A stretch of DNA of 64,000 nt from positions 21,766,123 to 21,830,122 of the forward strand of contig OZ024830.1 in the NCBI GenBank assembly GCA_964016985.1, in the 5' to 3' direction. Origin of the DNA: Anodontia alba (taxonomy: Eukaryota > Mollusca > Bivalvia > Lucinida > Lucinidae). The position numbers and the translations under genes are program-made. The notes under the pieces are model-generated. The model did not search any database and was not told the origin of the DNA. It saw nothing but the letters and a program-made list of their open reading frames with translations. Positions 42,285-54,029 of the stretch are shown here, piece after piece. How positions within the stretch are numbered: position 1 is the stretch's first letter; every line of letters starts with the position of its first letter.

Positions 42285-42600
42285 ATGCTGGAATCAATGG
42301 TGGTCCCACATATATATACTGGGGATCAATGTTGGTCCTTCATGTGCATCAAGGATCAAGGGTGATTGCACATGTCCAAGGCAGCAGCACATGAATGTTG
42401 GGGATCAATGGTGGACACATGTATGTTGGGGATCCATGGTGGCCACGCATAAATGTGAGGATCAACAATGGCTGCACATATATATCTGCAATCAACTGTG
42501 GCTGCGTATGTGTGTCAGGGGATTGACAGTTTCCACAAATGTATGTTTGGGATTAACGGTGGCCACACATGTGTCCTGTTCTATGGTGGTTGCAAACATT
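42285..42600 (+). repeat. 30-bp minisatellite, right block
   Basis: About ten units of the array seen at 39,425-40,465 (GGGGATCAATGGTGG, CACATGTATGTTG). The LINE fragment and about 430 bp of other DNA separate the two blocks. Confidence 0.85.
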
Positions 42601-44394
42601 AATTATGTTTTAAGCATTATAGCCTGAAAACAAAGAGTTTCAGTATAGGCATTTCATTGAAAGACAGATTTGTAGAGTCCGTAGCTCCTAGCTACCTCAT
42701 TAGAATTAAAATGAAAAATCATTTATTCTGAAAGCATTCAATGTTTTTTTTTTTTTTAAAAAAAAACTGTTTTATACATTAAATTATCTCTCCAAAACTA
42801 TCAAAATCACCTAAACCAATACATTCAGTGGTCTACAAATTTCACTTATACTATGTAACTTGGTCTTATTTGTATCATTATCATCCTAGGAACTACTTAT
42901 AAGACTACTTATAAGACTCGTTATTTTCCAAAATGATACTTCTTTTTTAACCTTTGCTTAGAGGTAATGTACAAAGGAAAGTTTAACAAAGGTTCTATGG
43001 AATAAAATCATTTTATGCATTATGGAAAAACAGGGGCTATGGATTCTACAGGGCTAATGGGCATTTTCTCAGCCATATTTAAGCCACATATTGAGACAGC
43101 TTGAATCCCTTTTGTATGTCAACTAGGTCTGCTGCCATGCAATGGAAAATGAAAGCTTTGTTAGAATCAAGGCTAAAATGATGATGCTATGATTAATGAA
43201 AAATAGGGGCTACAGACTCTATGAAAAAAGTTTTTTTTCCAGGTGCTTGACGTGTAATATATGTGCTGTTTAGAAGTATAAAGAGCCTTTTCTTTTAGAC
43301 TTTTGTATCTAAATTCATTTGCAGAATAACAGAAAAACTCATGAAATACCTCAGACTATGCTTAAAATGCTTCTAATTGTGGGAACCTAAAAAATTTAAA
43401 AAGCATAACGAATGATGGCATTTACTTTCTTCGTGAATGATTAAGTAATGTCAGGCTGCTCGACTTCCTAACTCCCCAACAATATGGCACACGGATTGAT
43501 AACAGACAGCAGTCCTGCAAGGTGGTCTGATCCCACACATGAAGTTAACTGAGAGAAAGATGCCAAAATTGTGTTCCATATTTCAGACAGTGTGAATCCA
43601 GTTTTTTGTGGGGAGTCAAGAAGGCCGTTTGGGCAGACTGGTCTCAGTGAACAACCCCAATGTGATAAGACTGTACATATATATGGACATAATATATATA
43701 CATTATATTAAAATTGGCTACAACAGCATAAATAAATAATGTGGTGCTGCCAGGGACAGTGGGTGGGATGAGCTCTCCAGCATTGCACTAATGTTTGCTT
43801 CTCCTTATCCAAAGAAATTAGCTGGACTGCAGCTTCTCTGTGTATTGACCACATGATTGACAGTGTGCCTTGACCAATCAGTGCCAGTCCAGCCACCTGT
43901 GGTTTGACCAGCAAGCTTTGTCTAATACACAAAGTACACAGCTGCCCATCAACAACCCAGACAATACCAGTTATGTTATCTTATAATATTTGAACTCACA
44001 CAGTTATAAGAATAAAAAAGTTCAACCTGTCTATAATGAAGCAGTATAATAGAATAAAAGTTTTGCATAAACTACAATTACAAAATTGTCATTTTAGGGG
44101 AGGTATATCATCATATCACAAAAGTTTTATTTTTTCCACCTGGCAGTACATATTGAAAATGTCAACTTTGAAAATTAAAGGAAAAAATCTTGCAACAGCA
44201 TAATATGCAAAAAATGCCCTTTTTTTTTTTCAGTGTATCTAGCTAGTTTACTCCAAATCAGATGGTCACAGATACCCAAAACTATATATGTACATGAAGG
44301 TTATTCAATTGCTGATCCAGCAGTTAAAACTTATACCTATCTGGTTGATTACAGCATTTTATGTTCATATAACATAGCTCAACCACAAAATCCG
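42601..44394. other. Noncoding DNA with three of the 17-bp motifs
   Basis: Motif copies at 42,672 (minus), 43,033 and 43,206. T/A-runs at about 42,744-42,765. No gene is supported; the frames seen are under 75 codons without motifs. Confidence 0.5.
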
Positions 44395-44800
44395 TACTTT
44401 TTTTGTGTCCTAGCTGATTGGATGTCCGTGTTTCTGTCTGTCAGTCGTATGTCTGTCCATCTGTTTGTTTGTCCATCCACATTTTGTTTCTGGATGAAAA
44501 CTTGAGGAAACATCAGTGGATTTTCACCAAACTTGGTATGTGCATTGATATTGTAAAAATCTGGTTTGGGATTGCTAATGGGCAAATTTTGTCAAATTTT
44601 GACAGAGTTATTTGCTTGGGACACTCCCATATTTTTGTTTCTGGATAATGAGTAAATGGCAAGGGATTTTAACCAAACTTGGTACATGAATTGATATTAA
44701 GGAGACATGCTTTGGGATTGCAAATGGACAAATTTCGTCAATGTTTGACAGAGTTATCTGCCCACGGCACGATAATGGTGGGGTATTATAGTTTAACATT
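44395..44800 (+). repeat. CCCCGCCA-type repeat, two tandem units
   Basis: GTCTGTCTGTCAGTC-like head, TTTCTGGATGAAAACTTGAG, GGATTTTCACCAAACTTGG, TGCATTGATATTGT, GGGCAAATTTTGTCAA, a second degraded unit (44,637) and GGTGGGGTATTATAG at 44,778. Homologous to 35,622-36,815. Confidence 0.8.
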
Positions 44801-45300
44801 ATTATTTTTCTAAGAGAAAAACTTGTACTGCTGCAAATGGCCCTTATCCCCAAAAATGCCACTTTTTCCCCAAACCCCAAAAAATAATAAAATTCAAATT
44901 CTAAACCCCAAAAACTATAAAGTCCCAGAGCCTATGTAGCAGACAAAGTTCAGAGTACACCCCCTGGGACAGCTAAGTACATTATATATGTACGGTCAGC
45001 ATACATTGTATGGAGCTGTTCGAGTAGCCTACTTTGTGTAAAAATATGTCTTTGTTTGATTTAATTTGGATATTTTATTTTACGGCTGCCCTTGATGGAA
45101 CATTGAAAAACAAAATGAGTTATTTTATGCATCTGTCACAGTGTGACAATTTCTGCCCAATAAATGATAAAATAATAAAAGATAAAAATAATAAAAAAAT
45201 AAATTAAATAGAATAATAATAAAATGGTTGAAATTACATAAAATGGGTAAAAGAAATATACATGTATTTTATGTGATTATGTTTTGAAATATGATATAAA
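44801..45300. other. Noncoding AT-rich DNA
   Basis: CCCCAAAAA words near 44,850-44,910 and AATAAA-rich DNA at 45,160-45,230. No gene or element recognised. Confidence 0.5.
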
Positions 45301-45338
45301 AGAAGAAGGAGAAGAAGAAGAAGAAGAAGAAAAGAAAC
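45301..45338. repeat. (GAA)n microsatellite
   Basis: AGAAGAAGGAGAAGAAGAAG and continuing GAA units, about 36 bp. Confidence 0.9.
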
Positions 45339-45427
45339 AATATTTATGAAAGTACAGAAGTTAGAATTAATGTTTCTCAGTGTCACTTTCCCTGCAATGT
45401 GTTTTGATCATTATACATATATATATA

Positions 45428-46535
45428 TAATCGGATTTTTGATTAACATGCAGGTACAGGGGCAACATCCACATCAGTGGGCCCCCTTCCAGATAGCTGG
45501 CTTGCTGCACGCATGGCAGATCTCACACCAGATCTCCAGGTACGTCTATCATGAGAGTTGATAGCCGAGAGCTTCCACTCTCTGCAATCCCTCTCTGTCA
45601 GCTGCTTCCATGTCATTTTGGGCCTCCCAGGCCCACGCTTTCCATCAAGCTGTATGTCAAAGGCTGTCTTGATTGCACCACTGGAGCGTTCCACATGTCC
45701 ATACCATCGAAGACTTCTCTCCTTCAGAATGAGGTCCAGATCCTCAATGCCAAGCCGCACAAGTAGATCATTGGACATGGTAGTGACAATGTCTTGCGGC
45801 CTTACATTGCAGATCTGTCTGATCATTGCCCTGTCATTTCGCTGCAGACGCTGGAGGTTCGGCTTTGTCAATGGCCAAGTCTCGCTGGCATGGAGCATTG
45901 CGCTCCGCACACAAGAGCTGTACACATGGCCACGTGTTTTGAAAGAGAGGTGGCGTGAAGAGAGGACTGGTAGCAGATCCTTGAACTTCTTCCAGGCGGT
46001 TTTCACACGTGTTGTGGTTGAAAGTTCACAGCCACCTGCTGCTGAGAGCATGTCTCCTAGGTAGCAAAAGGAAGCTAGCACCTCAAGCTTGTCAGGTCCG
46101 ACCTGGACTTCCTTCTGTGGTCTGCCATCCAAGGGGCGTGCAGTTCCCTGGCACCATGTACATCTATAGTCAGGGTCCTTTTTCAAGCGCTCAGTGAGCC
46201 CACTGCATTTCTTGTGCACCCAGTGCTTGCAGCCGTTGCAGAAGATGCTGTTGCTGCCCACTCCAGTGGGACAGACAGCACATGGAAACTCAGCTGTACT
46301 CTGCAGGAGGTCCAGTCCCGTACCGCAGATCATGATCTTTGTTTTTCCTGCATTTACTCTCAGTCCTTTCTTCTCCATTGCTTCTTTCCAAGTCAAGAGC
46401 CTTCTGACACATTCCTCAAGCGATTCAGCGATGATAACAAGGTCATCGGCATAGAGGTCCTCCCAGGGGACCCAAGAGCGGAACTCTCGTGATAAGGCTT
46501 CAAGCACAATGATGCTCATACAGGAAATCTGATTG
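45428..46535 (-). mobile_element. 5'-truncated LINE fragment B
   Basis: The same LINE family as 40,472-41,855 and closely similar by eye. The 3' end is next to ATATATATATA, which suggests an insertion preference or 3' slippage at AT microsatellites. It contains the intact TTGCTGCCCACTCC sequence at about 46,250 that serves as the empty site for the LTR element in copy A. Confidence 0.88.
45443..46519 (-). pseudogene. LINE reverse transcriptase C-terminal half, copy B
   Basis: An open frame of 358 codons, but only the C-terminal half of the protein. It starts within the palm: LYADDLVIIAESLEE holds the catalytic YADD, followed by GLRVNAGKTKIM (the next conserved RT box). A Cys/His cluster comes next (CAVCPTGVG, FCNGCKHWVHKKC, YRCTWC) that resembles a PHD-like finger inside the thumb region, then FCYLGDML, the ASETW region and LRWYGHVERS, ending VAPVPAC. 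The first methionine is internal to the RT, so this is a 5'-truncated copy with no upstream endonuclease. It was intact on arrival, or is young, since no stop interrupts it. The clade is not assigned. Confidence 0.9.
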
Positions 46536-48274
46536 TTTGAAACTTGGTGAGAAAATTCTTAATAGTTTAATTACTTTGATTAACAGCTGATATTCTGATC
46601 TGATCTGGACACACTGTCAAAGCTGCCAGATTGAGTTGTTTGTTTGCAAAAGGAAATGGCATGATTGATAGAAATTAACCTGAGCAAAAGAGCTTAGATT
46701 TTCTTAAGTACTGCCTGATTATAACTTCCTACCAAACTGGGCTTTGTTCAGTTTAATCTTCACACTTATCAAACTTCTTTTATGATGTTGAGCTTTTGGC
46801 AATTCCAACTTTTTTGAGTAATTATGTCACCTTTATGAGAAGCATCATATTTAAGATGGGCTGAAACTTAGCCTCTTCAGTCTATCACTGGTATTCATAC
46901 ATACTGCATCAAGAACCTTGGTTCAGCTATTCTCAGAACTTGAGATAGCTTAATTTGTGGACTTGGGTATTGTGTGCTTTAGCTTTAAGTATTAGGACTT
47001 AAGTTAGTGACTTGGAAGAAAAGTTAGGACTTGGATTTTTTTGGACATTCAAACTGAGGGAGGTAGATTTTTTAGTTATTTGGAACTCTGCATTTATTTA
47101 AGTTAGAACTTTGAGGTTGACATTTACATAAGTAAAGGGATTGATGAATTGACCATTAAATAATAATATTTAGGGATTGATTTAGGGAATTTAATACTGA
47201 GAAACTGTTATTTAGTTAGATTTATAAAGAAGATTTATTTAGGAAAGAACTGTTGTTTACTCTACTTATATGACATTTTATTTGTGATATTTGGCATAAA
47301 CATTTAGAATAATTTTAGGTAAATTTGAGAAATTCTACAACTGTGTTTGGACTTGTTATTTATTAGAAGTTAGGAACTTTACGTGTCTGACTAAAGGTGT
47401 AATTTAATCAGACCGGACCCGGTAACTGGGAAAGAGGAAACAGTAACAGGATACGGCTAGAGCTAATTCCCCAGCCTTTGCAAAAGCTGTATTCTGCCAC
47501 AAGCGGTGTGTGCGGGACTGAGGCAACTGTAGTAGTCGTCATATCAGGCTCAGGTCAAAGGCAACAACCGGAACCAAGCGACAGCTACTACAGCAGTGAC
47601 AGCAGCAAAGGATACAGCAGCTAGACAATAGTCACTCACAGAGAGCACCTTCCCCGAAGCGGAACAGTCCAGCCGACTGAGAAGGAGGCAGCCGTATTGT
47701 TGTGCCGATTAATCAAAATAATCGAAAACTAATCGGATGAGCCCACTATCGGCAACTATTGATAATATTTTTTCACTATCAATTATTTGAAATTCTATTT
47801 TTAGAAACATGAGCCAAAGGTCACATAATGAGACCTACAAATTAAGAGTATTATGAAAGACTCACTGACAAGAAAAATAGCTGCAAAATCTGCTTTGTCT
47901 TGAAAATACCTATAAATACCCTAGTTGTGCTATTATATGCTGTTGCATTTTAAGTAATATAGAAACATAAAAGGCATATGCTATAATGATTTATTATTTG
48001 ACGCCAGTTATGGGATATCCGATTGTATAATCAATAATCAATCGGTTTTACTTTCCAGATAATCGATTGTGATTTTCCACTCCGATTCCACTCCTCCTTA
48101 TACCACAACAACAATGACTACGCTCAGACACACCGCAGGGGTGACCTGAGACCCCCTTCATATTCCCCATTTTCCTCCCGGTTGCACGTTCATGAAAAAG
48201 AAAAGGGAAATATTTTGCTCCCAAGTTTGCGCAAGTTAGAAGGTAAGTTTTTTCATACTTGTAAAATGTATTTT
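46536..48274. other. Noncoding DNA, no gene recognised
   Basis: A more GC-rich, A/G-rich segment lies at 47,400-47,700. ATAATCGATT-type words (47,697-47,770 and 48,000-48,070) are inverted relative to each other, which may mark a degraded element of about 380 bp. Nothing is supported as coding. Confidence 0.45.
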
Positions 48275-48276
48275 TA

Positions 48277-49555
48277 CAAGACTGAGTCAATAAGTAACCA
48301 GCCTATCCCATTTCCAGTGGACCAAGATGGTCATGATTTTCATGCTTTGTTTCAATATATGTTTTATACATGGGTACAAAATTGCACACGTATCAAGTCA
48401 TTATTTAATAAGATATTGAATGTCAAACATGGCTAGTGATGCAAAAGCATGCTTTTCATCTAAAGATGAGTACTGTGCTGTAATTCAGTACTTGTATTTA
48501 AAAGGTAAAACAGGCAAACAAATACACGGCGAGTTAGCCGATATTTATGGGTCTTCTGCACCATCTTATGCTCAGGTTAAATTCTGGGTAGGGGAATTCA
48601 AGTGTGGTAGAACCTCTTTAGAAGATGAAGCCAGGTCTGGACGCCCACTGGATGCCACTGACGAAGAAATGTGTAAGAAAGTTCGGGATCTGACATACTC
48701 TGATAGGCGAATTCAGGTAGAAGAAATAGTGCAGGCATTAGGCATTTGACTTGGTAGTGTTTCAACAATCTTACATGATCATTTAGGTATGCGCAAGCTA
48801 ACAGCCCGTTGGGTCCCCAAATCCCTTAGTGATGAGCAAATGGCAACCAGAGCATCAGTATGCAGCGCCTTGTTGAAGCGTTTTAGGTCAAAAGATGATT
48901 TTCTTTTGCGTCTGGTGACTAGATGAGACTTGGGTTCATTATTATGAGCCAGAGAATAAAGCTGAGAGTCGTCAGTGGGTAGGGCCTTGGTCCCCAAGGC
49001 CAAAGAAGTTAAAGACGCACCCATCTGCTGGCAAGGTGATGGCCACAGTATTTTGGGATGCAAAAAGCATTAACATGTTGGACTTTTTACCCAAAATAAG
49101 TACAATAACTGGAGTGTACTATGCAAACTTGTTAGACCAGCTGAGAACCGCCATCCCTGAAAAATGCCGTGGTAAACTCTCTAAAGATGTTTTGCTGCAA
49201 CAGGACAACGTGAGAGTCCCAACTTGCAAAGTTGCAATGGATGCTGAAGAGCGAAACGGGTATGAATTAATACTACATCCTGCCTATTCGCCTGACCGAG
49301 CTCCTAGCAATTTCTTCCTATTCCCAGACTTGAAAAAGGATATCTGTGGACTTCATTTCCCGTCTGATGAAGAAGTCGTGACGGCAATTGATGAGTGGGT
49401 CAATAGAAAGGACCCTGACTTTTTCAGTTCTAGGCTGATGGCACTTGAACACCGTTGGTCTAAGTGCATCACACTAGAGGGCAATTACATCGAAAAAAAA
49501 GAGGTGGATCTCAACCCGAAATAAGTAAGGCTGGTTACTTATTGACTCACTTTTA
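48277..49555 (+). mobile_element. Complete mariner element, inactive, TA target duplication
   Basis: The inverted ends share TGAGTCAATAAGTAACCAGC (left 48,283 onward; right complement ending 49,549). With eight more imperfect bases outside, the element spans 1,279 bp, flanked by TA on both sides (48,275-48,276 and 49,556-49,557). Length, ends and target are typical of mariner. The transposase gene is broken (see pseudogene). Confidence 0.93.
48429..49524 (+). pseudogene. Mariner transposase, broken, third catalytic Asp replaced by Asn
   Basis: The N-terminal helix-turn-helix region includes GKTGKQIHGELADIYG, APSYAQVKFWVGEFK and the linker ARSGRPLDATDEE. It reads open to an in-frame TGA at 48,747-48,749. 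The second part resumes with GMRKLTARWVPKSLSDEQ. A frameshift near 48,923 separates LLRLVT from DETWVHYYEPE, the first catalytic Asp. From 49,036 the frame is open to 49,524: MATVFWDA, LLQQDNVR (second Asp) and HPAYSPDRAPSNFF, where the position 35 residues on from the second Asp is Asn rather than Asp. Family length is about 345 residues; this is consistent with about 350. One stop, one frameshift and the D-to-N change mean it cannot catalyse normal transposition. Confidence 0.93.
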
Positions 49556-49557
49556 TA

Positions 49558-49850
49558 TCTATTTATAACCACTTGATATGCCCTCACATTTTATATAACA
49601 GTTAAATTTGTGAGACACACGTTTCGTTTGTGATTTTTGTTAATATTTTGTGATGGTGTGTAAAGGTGACAAATTTGCCTGCCATGTTTGGACAGCCAGC
49701 AGATTATCCTTAAAATGGCCCTAATCAACTATACTATAAGGCAAGTCAAATATTTTGGCTCACCTTTTAGGATAGTCAGTTTGGGCTATTTTAACCCGCA
49801 TTTCTGACCGAATGCTCCTGTGGTGTATTAAAGTTGAAGTGCCAGTGCTT
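49558..49850. other. Noncoding DNA
   Basis: No feature recognised between the mariner and the TGCGGA-rich region. Confidence 0.5.
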
Positions 49851-49879
49851 TTGGTCCAACTGTTTAACTTACAATCCCG

Positions 49880-50262
49880 TACCTTCAATGTCCGCAAGAG
49901 GTCTGGCATATGCTGCGGACATATGTGGACTTCCACGTACATTTGCATAAATCTCTGCGGAAGTTGGCATATTTTTGCAGATGTCCGCTACAAATCCGCA
50001 GATGTCCGTGCCTTTGTCAAAGCCTGCGGACTTTTGCGGACATTTTTCCGTATCAGCTGGGGCTATCTTTTTTGCAGACGTCCACAGCTCTATGCAAGTA
50101 AGCCTGCGGACGTCGGCAAAAGCTTGCATAAAATTCTGACTTTGTTTTTTTTTTCCCTGCGGACTTTTGCGGACATTTTGGACTTAGAAAAGATTAGGCA
50201 TTGAAGTAAACTGCATATGTCTGCACAAATTCTTGCGGACATCTGCGGACTTCTTGAAACAA
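49880..50262. repeat. TGCGGAC-rich interspersed repeat region
   Basis: Many copies of TGCGGAC, TCCGCAGATGTCCG and CTTTTGCGGACATTTT at irregular spacing. A further cluster lies at 51,150-51,205 (GGATCTGCGGATGTCCGCAC). Frames on both strands stay open over part of it because the word recurs. I do not regard it as a gene. Confidence 0.7.
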
Positions 50263-52140
50263 TGTCATACACGTTTTGAACAAAAAATGGTTAAGTATGT
50301 CAGGCAATGTACACACAGTAACCTTACACGCACAAAATAGTACCATTTTAAAATGTAAACAATTAACCAACAGTAATGATATTCAGGCCTGCTCTTTTAT
50401 TTGGTTCAAATTAATTTACCAGAAAAGTGTTATGATACTCAAATGTAGCATTGTTTTAACTCAGTTACATAAATTGCACTAAATGCATCAATACTCAATA
50501 AAATTTGAAATTAGGATTCCAAACACTGTGGCAGTCAGGATATATTTTGAAAGCAAGTAAGTTGGTTTTGTTTTTTTCTTATTTGTAAGAATAAACTCAC
50601 TACTTGTAAAAAAAATTGATTGATAACATGGTACATTATTAAAGAAGACTAATGATAGAATATCCCGCTTTATTATTCTTACAGTTTCAATGAATTCATT
50701 CAGCTATTTTGACTTAAATGCAAGTGGCTATAATACACACACTGGCTATAATACACCAAATCTTTCTTGTTCAATCAAACTTTAACTGCACCAAATCTTA
50801 ATTTTACTGCATCAATATTCAAATTTTGGGACCCTTCCCAGTAACTTGAATCACAGACAAAATGATCAGTTGCAGTAACTTGAACCACATACAAAATGAT
50901 CAGTTGTATTTGCTTGGAAATTCTGTTTAGTTTTATTAAACTAATTATTACATGAAGTCAGAGATGTCTTCAGCAGAAAATCTTAATTGCACATTCTAAT
51001 TTAGTGAACAGTATACCTGTTTTTGGATAATGAATAAATATGCAGAGCAAACATTAAAAACTAAGTTATACTGCATATGATCATGTTATACCACATATGA
51101 TCAACAGGTTATTACACAGCAGGGGGAGCAACTCTAACAGATCGTTTGGATCTGCGGATGTCCGCACCGTCCATGCGGACTTCCGCAGACATCTGCACCC
51201 ATCCATGCAAATGTCAAATCCTGTTTTCTGGAATTGAAAAAAAGAAAAATATTTCTAAATGCCATTTGCTGAAAATTTTACATATAGGATGTTAAGCATT
51301 GAAAAAACGTATAACTGATAACTCATAGTACATGGCCCCTCTTTTATAAATAATTATACAGCCATGTAGGTTAGTATTGTGCATTGGTTAATCTGCTCCT
51401 TCAAATCATTTTTAATGAGTTTTACATCAAAACCATTTCATTTTGGTACATCATTTTGATAAACTGATTGAATGGAAGAATAAATCTCATTTTCAAACTC
51501 CCACCCATAATACAGTTATTTGGCTAGCTGGTAAGATTATGCCAAACAACTGACGGAGCAAAACTGGATTGTTTTTGCTAATACAGAGTACTATAGTTCC
51601 TTTAAATACCACACCAAAGAATTTGTCATTTGCCTTTGGTTATCTGCCCTTGCGATGTCTGAAGTACACCATTGTATATGGCAAGTTCTGAATAGTTTGT
51701 TTTTGTTATAAGGTTGTGGTCATGGTGTTCTTACTCTTTGTAGCTCTTTGTAGCTCTTTGTAGCTTTGTTGTTCCTGCATTGCTTTCAGTGTTTTTTCCC
51801 TAAGACCTATAAACCCTATAAAAAGAGCACCTGTCTGTTGTGAACTGATGGAGTTATTAGGGTTTTTACGGTTTCCCGCCCAAAATTCCATAGGGTGCAA
51901 TGCAAATTTGAGGACCCATTTTCAGCAGGACGCCTTGCCTTGAGTCCCTTGACTACCCTTTACGTTTGAAGACATTGATGATCTGCGCATGCGCATAAAT
52001 TTGCAGCACCAAGAGTGCTTTCCTTTGGCTGCTGTAGGCATAAAAAGGTTTAGTTATTGAATTTTTGGCACCCCATAGTGCACATGCTATTCCTTTGAAA
52101 AAGTTGGTGGGGCATATTGGTTTGACTTTGTTCATCTGTC
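50263..52140. other. Noncoding DNA, no gene recognised
   Basis: AT-rich. It includes the small TGCGGA cluster at 51,150-51,205, a half copy of the palindromic repeat (AAATGTCAAATCCTGTTTTCTGG, 51,211-51,310) and three copies of TAGCTCTTTG at 51,739-51,765. Confidence 0.5.
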
Positions 52141-52149
52141 ATGATCCAT

Positions 52150-53400
52150 CATGCTTTTTTTGTGCATGTCGTATCTTACAAACCATGCATGTTAGAGTTT
52201 TGAAATTTCATGTATGGGTTTCTCATGAAAAAATAGTTGACCATGTTTTTTTTCATGGTGGACATATTTGTACTTTCAGAGTTAACACTCTGTGAAAAAA
52301 GAGGGAATTAAATCTTGTCAGCAAGATATTTCAAAAAAGTATATACGTAAGCTAGGGTATTGAAATTTTATATAGTCCTTGGTAATAATGATTAAGTGGT
52401 TAGATTTTTAGGGAACTGTGAAAAATTTGAAATAGTTATGGTCCTTTGTAATTCTTGGCATTTTGACTTTGTTTGCAAGATATTTCAAAAAAGTATTTTA
52501 GATAGGGTCTTTAAATTTTATGTAGTGGTTGGGAATGATGTGTAGATGAACTGATTTGAAGTTTAGGGAATTCCATGAAAAATTGATGTAGTTATGGCCC
52601 TTTGCAATTCTTGGCATTTCGACTTTTTCAGCAAGATATCTCAAAAAGTATTTAAGCAAGGGTCTTGAAATTTTATAAAATGGTTGGGAATGATGTGTAA
52701 ATGAATTGATTAGATTTTTTACGGAATTCCGCGGAAAATTGACATAGTTATGGCACTTTGTGATTCTTGTCATTTTGACTTTGTCAGCAAGGTATCTCAA
52801 AAAGTATTTTAGCTAGGGTCTTGAAATTTTATATAGTGGTAGGGAATGATGTATAGATGTACCCATTAAATGTTTAGGTAATTCTACAAAATAAATGACT
52901 TAGTTATGGCCATTTGCAATTCTTTTTGATGCCTGCTATATCTTAACAACTATGCATGCTAGGGTTTTGAAATTTCATATATAGGTTACTTATGTAAAAA
53001 TAACTGATCCATATTTTTTTTTTCTTGTTTGGCAAATTTGCACTTTCAGAGTTATGCACCTTTAAAAAGAATGAGAATTAAATCTTGTGAGCAAGATATC
53101 TCAAAAAGTATTTAAGCTAGGGTCTTGAGGTTTTGTATAGTGAATTGAAAATGATGTGTTAATTATTTGATTGGATTTTGAGGGAATTCTGTGAAAAATT
53201 GATGTAGTTATTGCCCTTTGCGGCTGTGAGCATTTTGACCTTGTCAGCAAGCTATCTAAAAAATTATTCAGGCTAAGGTCTTGAAGTTTTGTATAGTGAT
53301 TGGAAATTATGTGTTAATTGTCTGATTAGATTTTGAGGGAATATTGTGAAAAAGTGACATAGTTATGGCTCTTTGAGGTTTTGGACATTTTTATATGTGT
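52150..53400 (+). repeat. Tandem repeat, unit about 153 bp, with higher-order structure
   Basis: The phrase GTCAGCAAGATATCTCAAAA recurs near 52,317, 52,470, 52,627, 52,782, 53,087 and 53,238. Spacing is close to 153 bp, and the 305-bp gap is about two units. A second unit type (ATGCATGTTAGAGTTTTGAA) occurs at about 52,187 and 52,957 and precedes each run, so the array looks like two higher-order blocks, B-A-A-A-A and B-A-A. Confidence 0.85.
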
Positions 53401-54029
53401 TGTGATGCTAGTATTGAGAGCACCGTCTTCAATATCTGCCCACTTTGCTTTCTGTTTGACTTGTTGTATTGTGATGCTAACATTTCGATCACCATAACAG
53501 CTGCCCATTTTCTTTCTGTTTTATATAGTTGTGATTAACAGTGGCCTCTAGACCCAGGGTGAAGCTAGTCGGCTGTAAAAGTGCTTTAAGCAGCCTCCCC
53601 ACCCCTCTCCCCACCAGGTGGTTTGTAATACTGACCATTCTAAGGCGGTGGACCCGGTTTTGGCCTTATTCTTTGTTGCTTTGTGGTTTATTCTATGAGA
53701 CAATTTGTTTTAAGTCTTGCCTTGTGTTATTTTGTTCTTGTTTTTTTCAGTCCTTTTAGCATTGTGATTACCTTGCTTGGGGAAGAGAGAGCTAATCTTA
53801 GTGCTTTTTGTATGTTTTGTTTGATTTGTGCTTGTTTGGTTTTGTCTGTTTTCTCTTCGTCTTGGTGTCTGGGAAGGGCTGCGGCTTGTGATTGTAGCAC
53901 ACCCTGGACTTTTCTCTTTCTTTTTTTGCTAGTTCCAAATACTGGCTGAGAAATCTGTAAAAATTCTTTCGGCTAATGCAACAGCCTGTAAATATTAGGC
54001 ATATATCAGTGTATTGAACTATCGACACA
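53401..54029. other. Noncoding DNA, no gene recognised
   Basis: T-rich sequence with hydrophobic but motif-free frames on the plus strand. Confidence 0.5.

Noticed and set aside
49812..50204. 130-codon plus-strand frame over the TGCGGAC region
   Set aside because: Opened by recurrence of a short word; the minus strand is also open. No motif.
52498..52800. 100-codon minus-strand frame with an internal repeat
   Set aside because: It is the 153-bp tandem repeat read in frame; other units break it.
53541..53949. Hydrophobic plus-strand frames suggestive of membrane proteins
   Set aside because: The DNA is T-rich, which produces Phe/Leu-rich frames by composition. There is no signal peptide or family motif.
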